Assembly: GCA_023052935.1 (NCBI GenBank)
Contig: CM041293.1
Location: 172,413,600-172,477,599 of the forward strand
Direction of reading: 5' to 3'
DNA: 64,000 bases
From: Piezodorus guildinii
Lineage: Eukaryota; Arthropoda; Insecta; Hemiptera; Pentatomidae
Under the pieces are notes generated by a model, which saw nothing but the letters and a program-made list of their open reading frames with translations, ran no database searches and had not been told where the DNA came from. A program made the translations under genes and the position numbers. Of this stretch, positions 42,104-52,226 are shown piece after piece; position 1 is the stretch's first letter, and each line of letters starts with the position of its first letter.

Positions 42104-42137
42104 AGATACCAATTTCCGACAGAAAAAAAAGTTTTAA

Positions 42138-43205
42138 CACGTTCACGCAGGCGCCGATTTTCGATGTCTGCTTTGTGAGGCGAGGCTCATGTTTATGCGT
42201 TGTTTCATCATTATTGCCTGTCCAGATCCGTAAAGCAGTTGTACGTAAGGCAACAATCTAGTATGTGCTTATTTTTAGATTTTTGTAACTCTAAAGGCAG
42301 TTAAAATGTTTTTATTTATGCCCTGGTAAAAAATAGATAATACCAGACAGATTAGTGCGGCAACCGGCGCACACAGGGAAAAATCACCAATTTAGGAGGA
42401 CAAAAGTGCAGTCAGAAGTTCAGAATTTTCAAGTGTTTTTTATTATTAGTTGGCAAGACCCTTAATACTAATATTTCCCGCCATAACGTGTTTACAAATA
42501 AGTAATAAATGAGTGAACCGTTCCTGTCCACACAAGTGCCCTAATAACCGGCAGTGGGATTATCTTTATTCGATGGTCATTTATTGTGTTCAAGGTGTTT
42601 GTAGCGTAAAGTGTTTTTGCTTTTATTTAACAATGGACATTGCTGAGACAGGTAAGACACTATATTTCCAAACTCGTTATTGAATATACATTGCAATCTA
42701 CCTGTAGAGTTAATTTAGCAATTTGTAAATATATGCCCCTATTCAATAACGAAAAACTATATAACCCCCAAGTTACCCCAAGGATTTGTTTCATCAATCC
42801 TTCTAGTCTTTAAATATTACAAGAAATTTTTGCGTTTTGGGTGATACATAATTTTTTCAGACACAACACTCCGAATCAAAAGTTTTACAATCTATAATTT
42901 GAAAAGTTTCCTAAATGATATAAAATACATCTATTAGCAGATTTCAGCAACTCCAAGCCATAATTCGATTCTTTTAAAATTATTTTCCCCTATTCTGGGA
43001 CTTCAAACGTGAAATGTAGTGAAGTTTTAGATTTTAACAAATACATTTGATGTTTGACCACTGTTCGCTCGCCAATCGTGTCAAAAAATTAATTATATTT
43101 TACAATTTTTTTCCATTATCTGGAACCCCAAATGGTAAATATGGACAATTTTCAGAATTGTTTCCACCTAAATCGTCATATTTTCCACTGTGCGGCGTAA
43201 ACGTG
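42138..43205 (+). mobile_element. piggyBac-like non-autonomous element with TTAA flanks
   Basis: TTAA lies at 42134-42137 and 43206-43209, directly outside inverted CACGTTCACGC and GCGTAAACGTG. TTAA duplications with short inverted repeats are the mark of piggyBac elements. Outside TTAA a further inverted similarity continues (TAGATACCAATTT at 42104, AAATTGGTATCTA at 43229). No transposase ORF is present. A conserved short start (ATGGACATTGCTGAGACAG then GTAAGA) lies at 42633. Confidence 0.65.
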
Positions 43206-43242
43206 TTAAAACGTTTATTTCTGTTGAAAATTGGTATCTAAT

Positions 43243-44052
43243 TTTTACTTTCACTTACTATATATAATAAGGGAAAGTATTGCGATCGTGAAAATTTTCG
43301 AATTCCAGTTTTCAACGGAGATAACCATTTTAGGGTCCTCTGAGTCCAAATAACCAAATCCCGCAAAAGGTCAGTGTGTGTGTGTTTCATCAAAATGAGC
43401 TTACCAGAAGAGGCACTTTATACCATGCATTTTGCACCTTTTTTCGATTTTCTCGAAAACGGTACTGACGATTTTAATTTAACTTGCTATATCAATGTAA
43501 AATTTAATTAGCTTCAATATCACGTAAGTTTCATTGTGATTAAAATGGTCTGACAGGGCTTAAATTCCGAAATTTTAAATTTTCTTTCTCTAGAGCACCT
43601 TTAATTTTGTTTATTTTATAAAAATAACTATATTATCTTGTTACCACTGATAAAAAACAGATAAATATAAGTTGTGCGAAATTAAAAAAACAACTAATGG
43701 AGAAAACTGAAAAAAAAATTTTTTAGTGCAATTATTTGTTTTTGAACATAATGAAGTAATATACATGCATGATATACCGTTGGAAAGCTAAATATTTTAG
43801 AAAAAATATTATTTCAAACACAAGCTTTTAAAAGTTAATAGAGAGTGATGAAAAGAAGATAAAACTAACTGATTATTTTAGACAATAATATAATAGATTT
43901 TTTAATAAAACACATGTTTCTATAGAAATGCAATTTAATTAATTCTTTAATAGTTTCAAGTATTTTTATCTCTAACTTTATTTGAAAATCCTTTCATTTA
44001 TTTTAAACATGGGGGTAAGTGAAAGTCGTGTGTTGCCCGCACCAGATTTTTT
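43243..44052 (+). mobile_element. Family R copy I, near complete
   Basis: Starts TTTTTACTTTCACTTACTAT with palindrome-like CTTACTATATATAATAAG and ends GGGGGTAAGTGAAAGTCG then GCCCGCACCAGATTTTTT. A segment of about 100 bp after the GTGTGTGT tract (up to TTTCATCAAAATGAGC) is deleted. Confidence 0.85.
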
Positions 44053-44525
44053 TTGTCAACTTCACAATACATCCCCTTATTATTTATTTCATGGATACTG
44101 TTTAAGTGAAATAAAAAGATGAATTCTTTCGAAAACCAAAGACATCATACTCAGGGATAATATCTCAAGGAAACCTAATATTGCATTATAGCGACCCATC
44201 TCCCATGTCCAATTAAGGACTAAAAACAAACAGCATCGAAATGTCCTTCTGTATCTTCAAAGGCGTACCATCCTCGAATGATAATAACATCTCGGGGAAA
44301 AAAATGAGGACAAGTAGCAACATCTAGATCCACGCTTTTCGAGGAGGTTAAGGCGCTGCAGTGAGTCAAGGTGAGGTGGAACCTCAAGAGGTATCACGAC
44401 TCCTACCTTCTCTTCGATATAAGAATATCAGGTTTAGCATTTACCTCAATCCATATTTCAGATTACAATTGGTTTTATGACAGTACATCCAACATTAGTT
44501 TTTCAGTAGAAGATACAAAAAAAAA
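44053..44525. other. Unassigned stretch
   Basis: 44130-44420 is less AT-rich, without a frame carrying known motifs. No repeat match within the window. Confidence 0.4.
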
Positions 44526-45350
44526 TAAAATCTGGTGCGTGCAACACACTACTTTCACTTACCTCCGTCGTTAAAACCAATTTAAGAATTTTTAAAAACG
44601 TTTAAAGATACAAATAAACTGTTAACGAATTAATTATTTTTAATTTCAATAGAAACATGTGTTATATTAAATAATCTATTATATTTTTATCAACAACAAT
44701 CAGTTAGTTTCATCGGCTTTTCATCACTCCCCATTAACCTTTAAAATTCCGTATATTAGATAATATTTTTTTCTAAACAAAAACACAAAAATTGCAACAA
44801 AATAAATATGTTTGCACTTTTCTACTTTACTTGTTTATCAAATTCGCTCGACTTGCATATTTACCCATTATTTATCAATGCTAACAAGATGATGTTGTTT
44901 TTTTTTAAATCTATAAAATCAAAGGTACTTCAGACAGAGAAAATTTAAAATATCGGCATTCAAGCCCTCTCAGACTATTTCAATCAGAATGAAACCTACA
45001 TACATCATATCAAAGCCCATTAAATTTTACATCGACATAACGAGTTTAATTAAAATCGTCGGAACAGTTTGTGAGAAATTCGAAAAAAGGTGCAAAATGC
45101 ATAGTATAAATTGGCTCTTCTGGTAAGCTCATATTGATAAAAAAGATTCTGTAACACCCGGGCGTATAGTTGTCTTAAATATGAAATTTCAGTTTCATAG
45201 GACTTTCCTATTTCGCCTGGGAGTTACCACACACACGGACACACAGACCTTTTTGCGGTACTTGGTTATTTGGACTCAGGGAACCCTAAAACGTGTATTT
45301 CCACTTAAAACTGGAATTCGAAAATTTCCACGATCGCAATACTATTATAA
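44526..45350 (-). mobile_element. Family R copy J, ending next to SINE-1
   Basis: Left end AAATCTGGTGCGTGCAACAC. The body runs to TTTCCACGATCGCAATACTA, after which the terminal palindrome is lost and SINE-1 follows at 45358. The junction is nearer the end than in copies C and F. Confidence 0.8.
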
Positions 45351-45357
45351 GTGCAGA

Positions 45358-45655
45358 AGGGGTCACTTGTAGCATAGTGGCTAGCATAACAGCTTTCTAT
45401 GCCCAGGTCGCGGGTTCTAACCTGCAGGTGGCCTTAGGATTTTTTAATGGGAGTAAAAAATCCTTAGTTATGCAGTCCTTCGGAGGGGGTGTTAAAAGGT
45501 GGTCCCGAGTCTATGCGATGTCAGCTCCTGGTTAGAGATCACTATCATCGCATAAATAAAACCTGGATAGGCAAAATTTAGGACTCCCACCGTAGCATCG
45601 TCCGATTAACCATAGTAGCATAAAAGTGACGTTAAACGAATAAATAAACAAACCT
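45358..45655 (+). mobile_element. SINE-1, full length including tRNA-like head
   Basis: The head GGGGTCACTTGTAGCATAGT, GGCTAGCATAACAGC holds an A-box-like region. GGTCGCGGGTTCTAACCTGC holds the B box. The body is GGATTTTTTAATGGGAGTAA, GTCCTTCGGAGGGGGTGTTA, CCTGGATAGGCAAAATTTAG and AGCATAAAAGTGACGTTAAA, with an AATAAATAAACAAAC tail. RNA polymerase III boxes of this kind identify a tRNA-derived SINE. This is the reference copy for the family here. Confidence 0.9.
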
Positions 45656-46685
45656 AAAAAATGGTAATTTTCTCAAATCCACAAAACCTAATAAGCATAA
45701 CTCCTAAATCATACATTTTTCAACAATTATTCTAAAAAAAAAAAATTTTAAATTTTTTGTATTAATGTGTAACTCAATACTGTAACACCAGGTTAGCATT
45801 ACTGTCATTATTTTAATAGGGCTTAAATGAAGAATTAGAAACTTCCTATCACAAAACTATCATTAATTTTGTTTGTTTGAAGTAACAATCCATAGCAGAT
45901 AAGGGTTTACTAAAAATAAATAAACAAACAGAAAAGAAAATTTACTACTACTATTAATAGGCTTAGCGAATCTAATAGGTTCGGTGCTAATTGAACTAAT
46001 TGCTCGTCAAATCAACGCAAGAAGCCCAAGCTTCTGAGATGAGACTTCTCACAATCTTCCCACTTACGCCTCGGTCAACCTCTTGGCTACTAGCCAGTCG
46101 GTTTAGTAGCTACTAAATTTAAGGACTAAATAAGCAACTGAATAAAAACACGCATTTCAAGGCTTTAAACTTTGAAATGTACGACTACGCTACTACAAAA
46201 TGCTAATAGGAGATGAGAATAAGGATAATCCCACCCTCCAACATTAATATAAACGAATGTTACCAACAGCAACGATAAACACACTTTTCTTATTCTGTAA
46301 CTCGAGTTGCGCGGGAAAAAGTCCACGGTATTTCACAATATTGCGTAAATGTGTGTGAATTTTCTCACAATTCATACCCCACTAAGAGCCATTATGACAA
46401 CGGAAAACAAATAAAACTAAAGATGTTGCGAAGTTGAAGGAATAATACTGAATGATTAACAGTAAAGAATAAGTCCAATTATAAAGAACATAAGATGACC
46501 TTTGGTCTTCGATGGCTACCCGACTGTGAAAGCAATCAGGTAGGAAATGACTTGGTCACACATGACTCCGGCTTTCGATCTGATAGCTCGCCTTATGAAG
46601 TGCCGAGAGAAAGCTCATAGCGACTCATTGGAAGCAAAATAAAACATTTACAAATGATTAAAACTATATTAAATGATGAGATGGT
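45656..46685. other. Unassigned stretch with an (AAT)n junction motif
   Basis: ACTATTAATAGGCTTAGCGA then ATCTAATAGGTTCGGTGC at about 45951-45990 is the best copy of a word seen at 12535, 23865 and 26870, followed by a less AT-rich 120 bp. 46490-46630 is also less AT-rich. No gene. Confidence 0.4.
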
Positions 46686-46775
46686 TCGGGTAGAGGAAAA
46701 AAAAAAAAAAAAAATTAGAAAATAGTGAAAAAATATTTATAAACCAACGTTTCGACCCACTTTATAACGGCTCTA
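46680..46775 (-). repeat. Penelope-like end remnant
   Basis: The minus strand reads AAAGTGGGTCGAAACGTTGG then TTTATAA, as in the hammerhead-bearing ends. The CUGANGA box is not recognisable. An A-run at about 46698-46714 lies beside it. Confidence 0.4.
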
Positions 46776-47114
46776 TTTGATACATTAACAAATTAGAAAT
46801 ATGATAAAGAATATTTTTCGTTATGTAACATTTCTCGATAGGACCAACCATTTAGAAGCTATATCGTTTTTTAATTTATAAAGTTACCAATGTGCGGCAA
46901 TGCTTAAGTGCACAAAAAGTGACTGTCAGTCAGCCAATAAACATCAACAAATATATAAATACATAAATAAACAAAGTGAACGAATAGCAGTAAGCTATAA
47001 ATGTAAAATAATGAGTGGTGTGATAAAAAGTGTTTTTAAAAAGGTCTTGATAATGGGGAAAGAACGCCGAAACGTTGAAAAACTATGTAATAAATTGAGA
47101 AAGAAAATCTATAT
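46776..47114. other. AT-rich stretch without supported gene
   Basis: The 98-codon plus frame at 46900-47196 is lysine-rich, runs into the mariner copy, and has no recognised domain. Confidence 0.4.
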
Positions 47115-47873
47115 GTGTTTTCAAGGTAAAGGGTTTTTATTAAAAATACGATATGAAAACAAGATAAAGTATTTACCTTTGTTTGTTTTCCTTTGACGAA
47201 GTTGTCTAAATTCCTGAACAGGTGGTAATCTGTTGGAGACAAGTCAGGAGAATAAGGTGGTGCGGAAGAACTTCGTAGCCCAGTTCTTTCAATTTTTGCA
47301 CGGTATGTTTTGAAACATGGGGTCTTGCTGCCGTTTAGTGAGATCATGAGGTACCTATGTATCGAGCTTTTTTACTTTTCCAATACACTTTAAATGTCTG
47401 GAAACGGTAGATGCACTTGCATTTAGTTGTGCTGAGAGTCCTTTAACTGTTTGGTAGGGGTTTGCTTCTACTGTATGTTTGAGGACATCGTTGTCCATTA
47501 CGGACGGAGGTCTTCCTCGGGGCAAGTTTCTCAGCTGATAACTTAGCAAACCAACGGCGAATGGTCCGTTCATTAACACGCCCTTCTCCAAACGCCTTGC
47601 AAATATTTCTAGCGGACTCAGCTGCTGAATGGCCGAGTTTAAACTCGTACAAAAATATTACTCGAAAATCGCGTGTTTCCATGTTCATATTTAGAGGTAT
47701 ACTAAAAAGTGGGTAATTGATTGGGAAGCTAATGTTTATAATACAAAGGTAGAGGATTAGTAACTGTTTACATTAAATATGTAAACATTCAGAAGAAGAC
47801 AACAGAGACCTGCAAAATCCTTTATGTATTTCAGAAACTATAAAACGGACAGTTCATGTAAATCAACCCAATA
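47115..47873 (-). mobile_element. Mariner-type element, non-autonomous copy 2
   Basis: The minus-strand left end TTGGGTTGATTTACATGAAC (ending at 47873, with TA beyond) is a diverged inverted repeat. The start region ATGAACATGGAAACACGCGA, the HTH block, the same internal deletion as copy 1, and PPYSPDLSPTDYHLFRNLDN follow. After VKGK a second deletion removes the SSGIKKLVSRWEK block. The right inverted repeat is degraded (TTGAAAACACATATAG). Confidence 0.88.
47443..47688 (-). pseudogene. Mariner transposase amino-terminal fragment, frameshifted
   Basis: MNMETRDFRVIFLYEFKLGH, SAAESARNICKAFGEGRVNE and RTIRRWFAKLSAE form the helix-turn-helix region. A frameshift after SAE shifts the LPRGRPPSVMDNDVLKHTVE part to the frame of 47355-47591. 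That part continues as YQTVKGLSAQLNASASTVSR and IGKVKKLDT. Confidence 0.85.
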
Positions 47874-48126
47874 TAATAAAAGAATGTTAAGAAGTACATA
47901 TTTGAGTGTGAAATATTAAGTAAAACTTCCTAAAAAATTATTAAAAAAAAAGAAAATATAATTATACTTAAAAAAAAAACTTATAAAAGGATAAAACATT
48001 ATTTTTTAAAAGAAACAAATGAAAGGTTTTTTTAGAAAGAAATTTTGAAAACTGCATATCCCTGACATACAATATTATGGACATTGATATACAATTGAAA
48101 CTTGATTGGTAACCAAGCCTAATCTA

Positions 48127-48182
<56 letters not shown>

Positions 48183-48330
48183 TCCATCTTCTGGTCATCG
48201 CAGTTTCTCAAATGTGACCCTGGTTTCAAAGCTGACGTTTGTCATTTAGATTCCCTCTACTACCAAAATGTGTATTTGGAAAAAGCAGGTTATAGAAAGA
48301 CATCATTATTTTCCGTTTTACCCACTTTGG
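47874..48330. other. AT-rich stretch with TA microsatellite
   Basis: 48000-48110 has weak similarity to the centre of family R. Nothing else is supported apart from the microsatellite. Confidence 0.4.
48131..48180. repeat. (TA)n microsatellite
   Basis: About 50 bp of TA dinucleotides. Confidence 0.97.
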
Positions 48331-48334
48331 GGTA

Positions 48335-48690
48335 CGTTAGATCAACCAGTGTTAGATGCTACGTATTTTCTGACTGCTCAGTATTTCTTCATCATTTCAG
48401 ATCTTATCTTCCTCTCTTCGTATAGCCTGTTTGGTTTGGTCTTGACCCTGTCCTGGAACCTCATCGTTTTGTCCTTGGTGATGGCCTTCCTTAACATCTC
48501 TTCTGTAATTTTGAACTCTTGTAGGTCATTTTCAGTGTCTTTGAACCACTTCGGTTTGGTTTTATTGTAGCGATAAAATTCGACGATTCTTTGAGTTATC
48601 CATCTTGGATCCACTATTAGAATGTGCCCATAGAAGTCAACCCTTCTCCCTTCTTTTCCTTGTAAAATTATTGGACCAAAACTCACGGAG
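48335..48690 (-). pseudogene. LINE ORF2 carboxy fragment (RVDFYGHI type)
   Basis: The open frame of 102 codons has GRRVDFYGHILIVDPRWITQ, RIVEFYRYNKTKPKWFKDTE, NDLQEFKITEEML and KTMRFQDRVKTKP. The 'RR..FYGH..R....R.T.RI..F' block is a common carboxy-terminal region of RTE-like and related LINE proteins. No RT motif or tail is attached. It ends near 48690 where an oppositely oriented fragment of the same domain begins. Confidence 0.65.
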
Positions 48691-48830
48691 GAAGGGTAGT
48701 CTTCGCTCCAGGGACACCACAGAAAAGTTATCCAATATCGTAGCGGACATCAGAAAGAGACGACTAAACGTTTATGAACACGTCAGCAGACTCCCACAGA
48801 TTAGTCCCACTAGAACCAGTAGTGTCTGAT
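48691..48830 (+). pseudogene. LINE ORF2 carboxy fragment, opposite orientation
   Basis: The plus frame SLRSRDTTEKLSNIVADIRK then RRLNVYEHVSRLPQ is the same kind of domain (IRKRRL..YGH..RL) as on the minus strand just to the left, giving a head-to-head arrangement. Truncated on both sides. Confidence 0.55.
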
Positions 48831-49106
48831 AGATATATACGGGAGGAGGGGGGGGGGGTTATTGCATATTTTTTATTATTTTATTTATCTAGATTAGTAT
48901 GACTTGAGGAAGATTTTCTTATTTATCCATATTAAAACCAGCACAATGTTTTTCTTCCATAATCTTTTTTATTTTCTTAATTATCATATAAATATGTTTA
49001 TATCAAAAATTGTCCAATAAGGAAAAAACAATGTAAGCTGTGTAATTAGCAACCCAATTAAGTTGGGCAGCACCACTTGTTCAATAAAGTGGATCTCTCT
49101 ATACAA
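48831..49106. other. Short unassigned stretch with a G-run
   Basis: GGGAGGAGGGGGGGGGG at 48841-48858 is an unusual purine/G tract in this AT-rich window. No gene. Confidence 0.5.
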
Positions 49107-49160
49107 TTCATCAATATCAGTCAACGTTTCGGGGCTTTTTCCCCATTATCAAGACTAAAA
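49107..49160 (-). repeat. Penelope-like end with hammerhead-like motif
   Basis: The minus strand reads AGTCTTGATAATGGGGAAAA then AGCCCCGAAACGTTGACTGA: a TTGATAA box, GGGG/CCCC stem and CGAAACG. The first box differs from CUGANGA by one or two bases. Confidence 0.45.
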
Positions 49161-49182
49161 AGTTTTTAAAAACATTTTGCAT

Positions 49183-49708
49183 TTTTTTTTTTTTTTTTTA
49201 TATTTTATTGAATTTTACAACTGCATATTACATAAATACAATAAGTAAAAGTGGTGAATTATAATAAAAGGCGTATAAGGCTTTTGAAGAAACTACCCAG
49301 CGGTAGTACTTCAATGTTTATTTAAATAAGTAGATCCCGAGGGCATCTTCTTTCCAATCGCCTCGGAGGGTTGTCAGGAATATGTGAGGGTTGCTAGGTT
49401 GCGGACAAGAGGGTTTATATGGGTTGGGAGTTTGGAATTGAAATTGGTATATCTGGTACGAGAAAGATCTGCCACAAATAGGATATTAAGGTCGTTATGG
49501 ATGATTTTATTTGTGACGAAATAAGTAGCATTTAGGATTTTGCGAAGGATTTTGGATTGTAAGGACTGGATGCGGGAGGAATTAGATGGCTTAGTAGAGC
49601 CCGAAAGCTCGATTCCATATGTCCAGATGGGTCTGATGACAGTGATATAAATGAGCTTTTTGTAGTAAATTGGAAGTTTTGAACGTTTGTCTAGTAAGTG
49701 TTGTATAG
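49183..49708 (-). mobile_element. Jockey-like LINE, 5'-truncated 3' end with A-tail
   Basis: A T-run at 49182-49199 (reverse A-tail) is followed on the minus strand by a 3' UTR, then the carboxy end (NPPRRLERRCPRDLLI-like). It continues through SNSIPKL, ATYFVTNKIIHNDLNILFVA, RFQS-type and PIWTYGIELSGSTKPSNSSR, up to TIQHLLDKRSKLPIYYKKLI at 49690. Fairly clean: few stops in the coding part. Confidence 0.82.
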
Positions 49709-49739
49709 TTACATTTATTTTTTTATTTTTTTCATAATA

Positions 49740-50575
49740 TACAAAATACTTTTTTTATTGATAAATATTATTTCCTTTAGCTAACTGCTACATCCACTTA
49801 TAAAATTTGAATATTGGCTCACTGTTATATTTTCTTTTTACTATTGCAAACTTTGTACTTAGCTAGTCATATTGATAAATTAATCTAATTCCTGAGGTCT
49901 GTATTTATTTTTATTTTGATGTCATTATTTATTTTATTTTTTACTTTTTTATTGTTCTATTTTTTTATTAAAATTTTATATTGTTTATCAAGTCAGCGTA
50001 ATGAGTACCTATATTTTTGGTATCTATTTTATAATAAACTGCTTTATTGTTATTTTTGGTTATATAAATTGCTATTATTTCTATAAAAATGCGGTACTTT
50101 TACGGTACTTTTACGGTATTTTCCATTTTACCCAACCTTTTGTACGTATTTTTTTAACTACCTGCCTATATTCCATACTACCAAATTGTACCTAGTTTCC
50201 ATTCGCCTACAACACGGTACGCATCTCCACTGTACTCCATTTTTCAATGTTTTTTTATTTCATGTAATTTTTTCTTAATATATTTGTACATTATCTTTAG
50301 TCATTATCTGTTCTGTATAGCTCTCTCATTAGTTTACCTTAGTCATTGTAATTTAATTAATTGATTTCTTTACACATCTAGTTCCTTTTATGCTATAATA
50401 TTGACATTCTCTAGCGCAATAGTTTTTAAAATAGTATATTTAATCTTATTTAAAATGTATCTTTTTAGCCTTGATGATGACCTACAATGGGGTCGAAACG
50501 TTGGCAAACAACAAAATCGTTGAAACTATTTAGTTGTTTCATTTAATGACCGCCACCCGGACTAATTCCTTCTTG
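49740..50575 (+). mobile_element. Penelope-like terminal region, longest copy
   Basis: AGTTTCCATTCGCCTACAAC at 50198 is followed by about 250 bp absent from the two shorter copies. Then come CTTGATGATGACCTACAATG, GGGTCGAAACGTTGGC, AACAAAATCGTTGAAAC and GACCGCCACCCGGACTAATT. The hammerhead-like core is present (TGATGA, GACC/GGGTC, GAAAC). No GIY-YIG or RT frame is visible. The left limit is uncertain. Confidence 0.5.
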
Positions 50576-51210
50576 TATTATTTCTATTATTTGTATCTTG
50601 TATTTTTATATTTTCAAAATTAAATTTATGTTGATATTTTATGCTATGTGTTGATAACGCTGTTGCATTTGAATAGTTTATACCTTTGCAATTTGAAATG
50701 TGTTGTAATAACCCAGAGAATGTTCATTTAGAATTATAAATCCCTTTTTTTTTATTCACTGATTTAATGATGTAACATTATTTTCCATACTTAAGGTCAC
50801 ATAGCTTATTAAACTATATAACTTATTTTGTAAGATCGTGAACCACCTTTCGAATATCTTGTCATTCAAATTATAATACTTAGAATAAGCCGGCGTGGCC
50901 GATAGGGTTAACGACGGCTGACGGGGGAAAGATATTATTCAAGCGAGAACAAAAGCCATTACATAAAAAGAAATTTCGCTGGCCGCGTTCATCTTACCCA
51001 ACGCTGGTGAAGATTAGGTCCATTATATCGCTAACAGTGAGGAAGATTCCAGTCAGAAGAATGATGCAACTTCACTACAGGAATTAGAGGCTTATTTTAT
51101 GGTAGATCGAAACTTCTACTTTTTTTATATTCATTTACACCTGTCATGCAGTTGACAATCAGTGATTGTGAGTGAGATGATGCCCAACGTCAATCCTGAC
51201 GTGACTTCTA
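50576..51210. other. Unassigned stretch with a tRNA-like word
   Basis: GCCGGCGTGGCCGATAGGGT then TAACGACGGC at 50890-50920 looks like the first 30 bases of a tRNA-Leu/Ser-type SINE head, but no B box follows. No gene. Confidence 0.4.
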
Positions 51211-51405
51211 TTGGGTTGTTTCACATGAAATGTCCGTTTTTATAGTTTTGAAATACATAAAGGATTTTGCAGGTCTCTGTTGTTTTCTTCCGAATGTTTA
51301 CATATTTAATGTAAACAGTTACTAATCCTCTACCTTTGTATTATAAACATTAGCTTCCCGATCAATTACCCACTTTTTAGTATACCTCCAAATATGAACA
51401 TGGAA
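51211..51405 (+). mobile_element. Mariner copy 3, 5' end only
   Basis: TA then TTGGGTTGTTTCACATGAAA, TGTCCGTTTTTATAG is the best-preserved inverted repeat of this family. The leader continues to ATGAACATGGAAA, where homology stops and an unrelated element begins. Confidence 0.88.
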
Positions 51406-52010
51406 AATCAGCTCAAAGAGATTCCCTGACTTTTCCATATTGAAAGAAGTCTTTTACCTGACAAAATCTCGGTGAAAATCGACAAAACAAAGAATAATTA
51501 TAATTAATATGGTATAATAGATTAAAAATACAATAAGGATCAACTATATCGACCTGACTCCAGCTAAAATTGCCGTTGTTTAAGTTGACTTACCAATGAA
51601 TTCTGATGAACTTGAATACTGCTGGTAGTAATAATCAATATTTACAAATCTGACTACAATTTTATTTACAATCAATATATTTATATAAACTTTAAGAGCT
51701 TTTTTTAATGTTTGAATCTCTGCAGCTAAATCTTTAGCTTTCAAAAGAGCTTCTTGGAGGAGTTTTGGTTTTTTTGTCTTCAATTCTTGTCCTTTTATCA
51801 TGATATTAAATATTAAACTAGCTTTATGATATTTGCAACATCACAAGTAGGTATATTGGAACTTTCGTCTGAGTGAAGAAGAAAAGATATTATTAAGGGA
51901 ACATTTTCCCTGACCAAAGTACAAATTTTCTGATTTATCCCTGACCTCTTCATATGTTTTTTAAATCCCAGACTTTTTCCGGCTTTCCCTGTTGCAAGAC
52001 CCCTGACAGT
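51406..52010 (-). mobile_element. Putative DNA-transposon remnant with CCCTGAC end words
   Basis: On the minus strand it begins CAGGGGTCTTGCAACAGGGA, with GTCAGGGA recurring (GAGGTCAGGGATAAATC, TTTGGTCAGGGAAAATG) and, at the other end, AAAAGTCAGGGAATCTCT. A 73-codon frame at 51580-51801 (KKPKLLQEALLKAKDLAAEI, QTLKKALKVY) could be a coiled-coil piece of a transposon protein. The superfamily is a guess (hAT-like ends); no catalytic motif is visible. Confidence 0.4.
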
Positions 52011-52011
52011 G

Positions 52012-52226
52012 GAAGTCCTAAATTTTGCCAAAACAGGTTTATTTAGGATAGGTATCTTTAACGAGTACAGGCTTAGGACCACCTTTTTACGTCCAGTCCG
52101 AAGGACAGCATAATTAAGGATTTTTTACTCCCATTCGAAAATCCTAGAGCCAACTGAGGTTTCGAACCCATGATCTTGGGTATACAAGACTATTATGCTA
52201 GCCACTATGCTACAAGTGATCCTCCA
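52012..52226 (-). mobile_element. SINE-1 copy
   Basis: Minus-strand head AGGATCACTTGTAGCATAGT, GGCTAGCATAATAGTC, B-box block GGGTTCGAAACC, CTAGGATTTTCGAATGGGAG and CTGTCCTTCGGACTGGACGT follow the SINE-1 order. The 3' tail is missing where it meets the CCCTGAC element. Confidence 0.82.

Noticed and set aside
46900..47196. 98-codon plus-strand frame as a gene
   Set aside because: Lysine-rich composition follows from A-rich DNA and the frame runs antisense into mariner copy 2.
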